From assembly GCA_031273725.1 (NCBI GenBank), contig JAISRG010000045.1, forward strand, positions 1 to 13,610: 13,610 nucleotides of DNA, given 5' to 3'. Each line of letters begins with the position of its first letter. Positions within the stretch are counted from its first letter, which is position 1. Below are positions 12,104 through 13,610 of this stretch, piece after piece. The notes beneath the pieces were generated by a model. It made no database searches. It was not told the DNA's origin and saw only the letters and a list, made by a program, of their open reading frames with translations. This DNA comes from Puniceicoccales bacterium (GTDB lineage: Bacteria > Verrucomicrobiota > Verrucomicrobiia > Opitutales > JAIRKQ01). The position numbers and the translations under genes were made by a program.

Positions 12104-13432
12104 ATGAGCCTTGTTCAGTATTTCAATTATGACTCCATTATAGAATTGTCAAGTTCTTCTTTTAAAGATGCTATCAGCGAAATGTTGTCAGTCGGTAATT
12201 TTGAAGGGAATATTGATGAAATTGCTTCGGAGTTGGAAGCCAAGGAACATGAGACCTCATCTTACATAGGGAACGGGGTCGTTATTCCACATTCGCGCGT
12301 AGACTTTTCATCACCCTATGAAATATACATCGGATGGTCCAAAAAGGGAATAAGGTACAATTTTACGAACAGCATAGAATATACACACATAGTCGTTTTG
12401 CTGTTAGTATCAAAAAATGAGCATAATTTTTTAAGAATCATTGCCGGTTTGGTAAGTTTTTTCCAAAAACTATCGGTTATCAAACATTTGCAAAAAGCAG
12501 AAACATTTGAGGATTTTAAAACAGCCCTAGTAGATTTACTAAAAAATGTTAACAAAAAGATTAAAACTGTCCAATCGGAACCCAATGAACTTTTTCTGAA
12601 AAATGCCGTTGAAATTGCACGCCAATCACAATGTACAAGCATTCTGTTGTTTGGTAACATTGATCTTAACAATATTGATACGGAGGAAATTTTTAACGGG
12701 CTGGAGTTAATAAATGTAATACATGGCGACTCTGATTCTAGCAGTATCATCTATGATTCCCATGTGGAGTTCCACATTAGCGTAATTCCAACTAACTGGA
12801 TTCGTGGATTTAGGGGGGTGATTTTACTAGGCATAGCAAAAAAAATCATTTCTCCCGATGCAAAAATTTGCTGCGTTGGGTGTAATAGTACTTCAAAAGT
12901 TTTGGATACGTTGTTCATCGTCGACGTTAAAAAAGAATTTTGTCAAATTATCTCCTCCAATGCAAAATTTTTACAAAAAGATATAAAACCAGAAGTATTA
13001 GAATGGGTGTTATCGATCGCCACGGAAATTGCGATTGAAGGACGTGAAGGGAAAGCCGTAGGATGTTTATTTGTCATTGGGGATATAAACAAGATTTCCC
13101 TATTCGTAAAACCGCTCGTTTTTAATCCATTCTATGGTTATCCAGAAGTCGAACGAAATATTTTCAACTCATTTATGGATGAAACCATCAAGGAATTTTC
13201 TTTGATAGATGGAGCTTTTATAATCCGTGGTGATGGCATAGTAGAATCCGCAGGAACATTGATCTATACACCGAATCACAATGTTGTTGTGCCCGGGGGA
13301 TTTGGAACAAGGCACACTGCAGCGGCCTCAATATCAAGCGTAGCTGAATGTATTGCCATCGCCGTATCCGAGAGTACACGCGCAGTAACACTATTCAAAA
13401 ATGGGCAAATGTTGCAGATAATGCAAAAGTAG
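12104..13432 (+). CDS. EIIA-diadenylate cyclase fusion
   Basis: A 442-residue cytoplasmic protein with no membrane segment. The C-terminal part (about 300-442) is a DAC (DisA_N) domain: GREGKAVGCLFVIGD (313-327), NPFYGYP (341-347), DGA (369-371) in LIDGAFIIRGDG and GTRHTAAASIS (401-411). These are the family's catalytic motifs, so it should make cyclic di-AMP from two ATP. Residues 1-150 look like a type-2 PTS EIIA domain, with His63 in VVIPHSRV as the phosphorylatable residue. Residues about 160-290 are an alpha/beta region that may correspond to the pyruvate-kinase-C-like domain of some DAC proteins; this is tentative. The third residue of the RHR motif is Thr (R403-H404-T405). AGGTGA lies 6 bases before the ATG. 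No other PTS gene is visible nearby. Confidence 0.85.
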   Translation: MSLVQYFNYDSIIELSSSSFKDAISEMLSVGNFEGNIDEIASELEAKEHETSSYIGNGVVIPHSRVDFSSPYEIYIGWSKKGIRYNFTNSIEYTHIVVLLLVSKNEHNFLRIIAGLVSFFQKLSVIKHLQKAETFEDFKTALVDLLKNVNKKIKTVQSEPNELFLKNAVEIARQSQCTSILLFGNIDLNNIDTEEIFNGLELINVIHGDSDSSSIIYDSHVEFHISVIPTNWIRGFRGVILLGIAKKIISPDAKICCVGCNSTSKVLDTLFIVDVKKEFCQIISSNAKFLQKDIKPEVLEWVLSIATEIAIEGREGKAVGCLFVIGDINKISLFVKPLVFNPFYGYPEVERNIFNSFMDETIKEFSLIDGAFIIRGDGIVESAGTLIYTPNHNVVVPGGFGTRHTAAASISSVAECIAIAVSESTRAVTLFKNGQMLQIMQK

Positions 13433-13439
13433 ATGCATT
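13420..13439 (+). terminator. Weak hairpin across the cyclase stop codon
   Basis: AATGCA and TGCATT form a six-pair stem around an eight-base loop that contains the stop codon. There is no U-run after it, so termination is doubtful. The 121 bases from 13433 to 13553, between two convergent genes, hold nothing else I can recognise. Confidence 0.2.
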
Positions 13440-13553
13440 GTCCCAATAAAACAGAACAATATCACACTTTTTATATATTCCATCATACGCAAGTTATACA
13501 CCGCGAGCCCATTTTATGAAGATCACTGGCAAAATAAGGAGTGAAGGAAAATT

Positions 13554-13610
13554 TTATTTTTCGTAGATTGAAAACAGGGCATCTGCAATCTTTGAAGGTG
13601 TATCTGCGAT
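13554..13610 (-). CDS. C-terminal end of a gene cut by the window edge
   Basis: An open minus-strand frame enters from the right edge and ends at TAA (13556-13554). Its last 18 residues read IADTPSKIADALFSIYEK, which looks like an amphipathic C-terminal helix of a cytoplasmic protein. It is convergent with the cyclase gene. Too little is visible to name it, and another frame remains open here too. Confidence 0.45.
   Translation of the reverse strand: MADTPSKIADALFSIYEK

Overview
The window is a dense bacterial housekeeping region, roughly 40% G+C by eye. Sixteen genes, counting one tRNA and a gene cut by the left edge, read leftward (minus strand). Two genes on the right read rightward (plus strand), and the tail of another minus-strand gene enters at the right edge. 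LptE and BamD-like outer-membrane assembly proteins imply a Gram-negative envelope. My best guess is the Verrucomicrobiota (PVC) group. The reasons are the CofE-like ligase (the chlamydial type of FolC replacement), the 33-residue AURKAIP1/COX24-type ribosomal peptide, the LptE-BamD-FabH-PlsX neighbourhood and the frequent weak Shine-Dalgarno sequences. This is an inference, not a demonstrated placement.

Minus strand, in order of transcription (right to left). ahpC-type peroxiredoxin and the CofE-like ligase are 5 bases apart. After a 211-base gap comes rpsP-trmD-rplS, the usual ribosomal/tRNA-modification cluster but without rimM. gltX and a ftsI-type penicillin-binding protein follow. Then come tRNA-Val(GAC) and rpsU, separated by only 23 bases, followed by a strong hairpin. 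Next is rpmF-plsX-fabH, the classical L32/fatty-acid/phospholipid operon, followed by bamD, lptE, dapB and the first codons of one more gene.

Plus strand. Divergent from ahpC is a 33-codon highly basic ribosomal-protein-like gene. It is followed by a 527-base stretch with hairpins and doubtful tiny reading frames, then a 442-codon gene. That gene appears to join a PTS EIIA domain, a middle alpha/beta domain and a C-terminal diadenylate cyclase (DAC) domain. This is the most unusual gene in the window: it suggests that cyclic-di-AMP synthesis is controlled by phosphotransfer or by a metabolite.

Other notable signals are two sigma70-like promoters (upstream of ahpC and dapB) whose spacing predicts leaderless mRNAs, a hairpin that can hide the ribosome-binding site of the cyclase gene, a BamD-like protein with no lipobox cysteine, and a cysteine-free L32.
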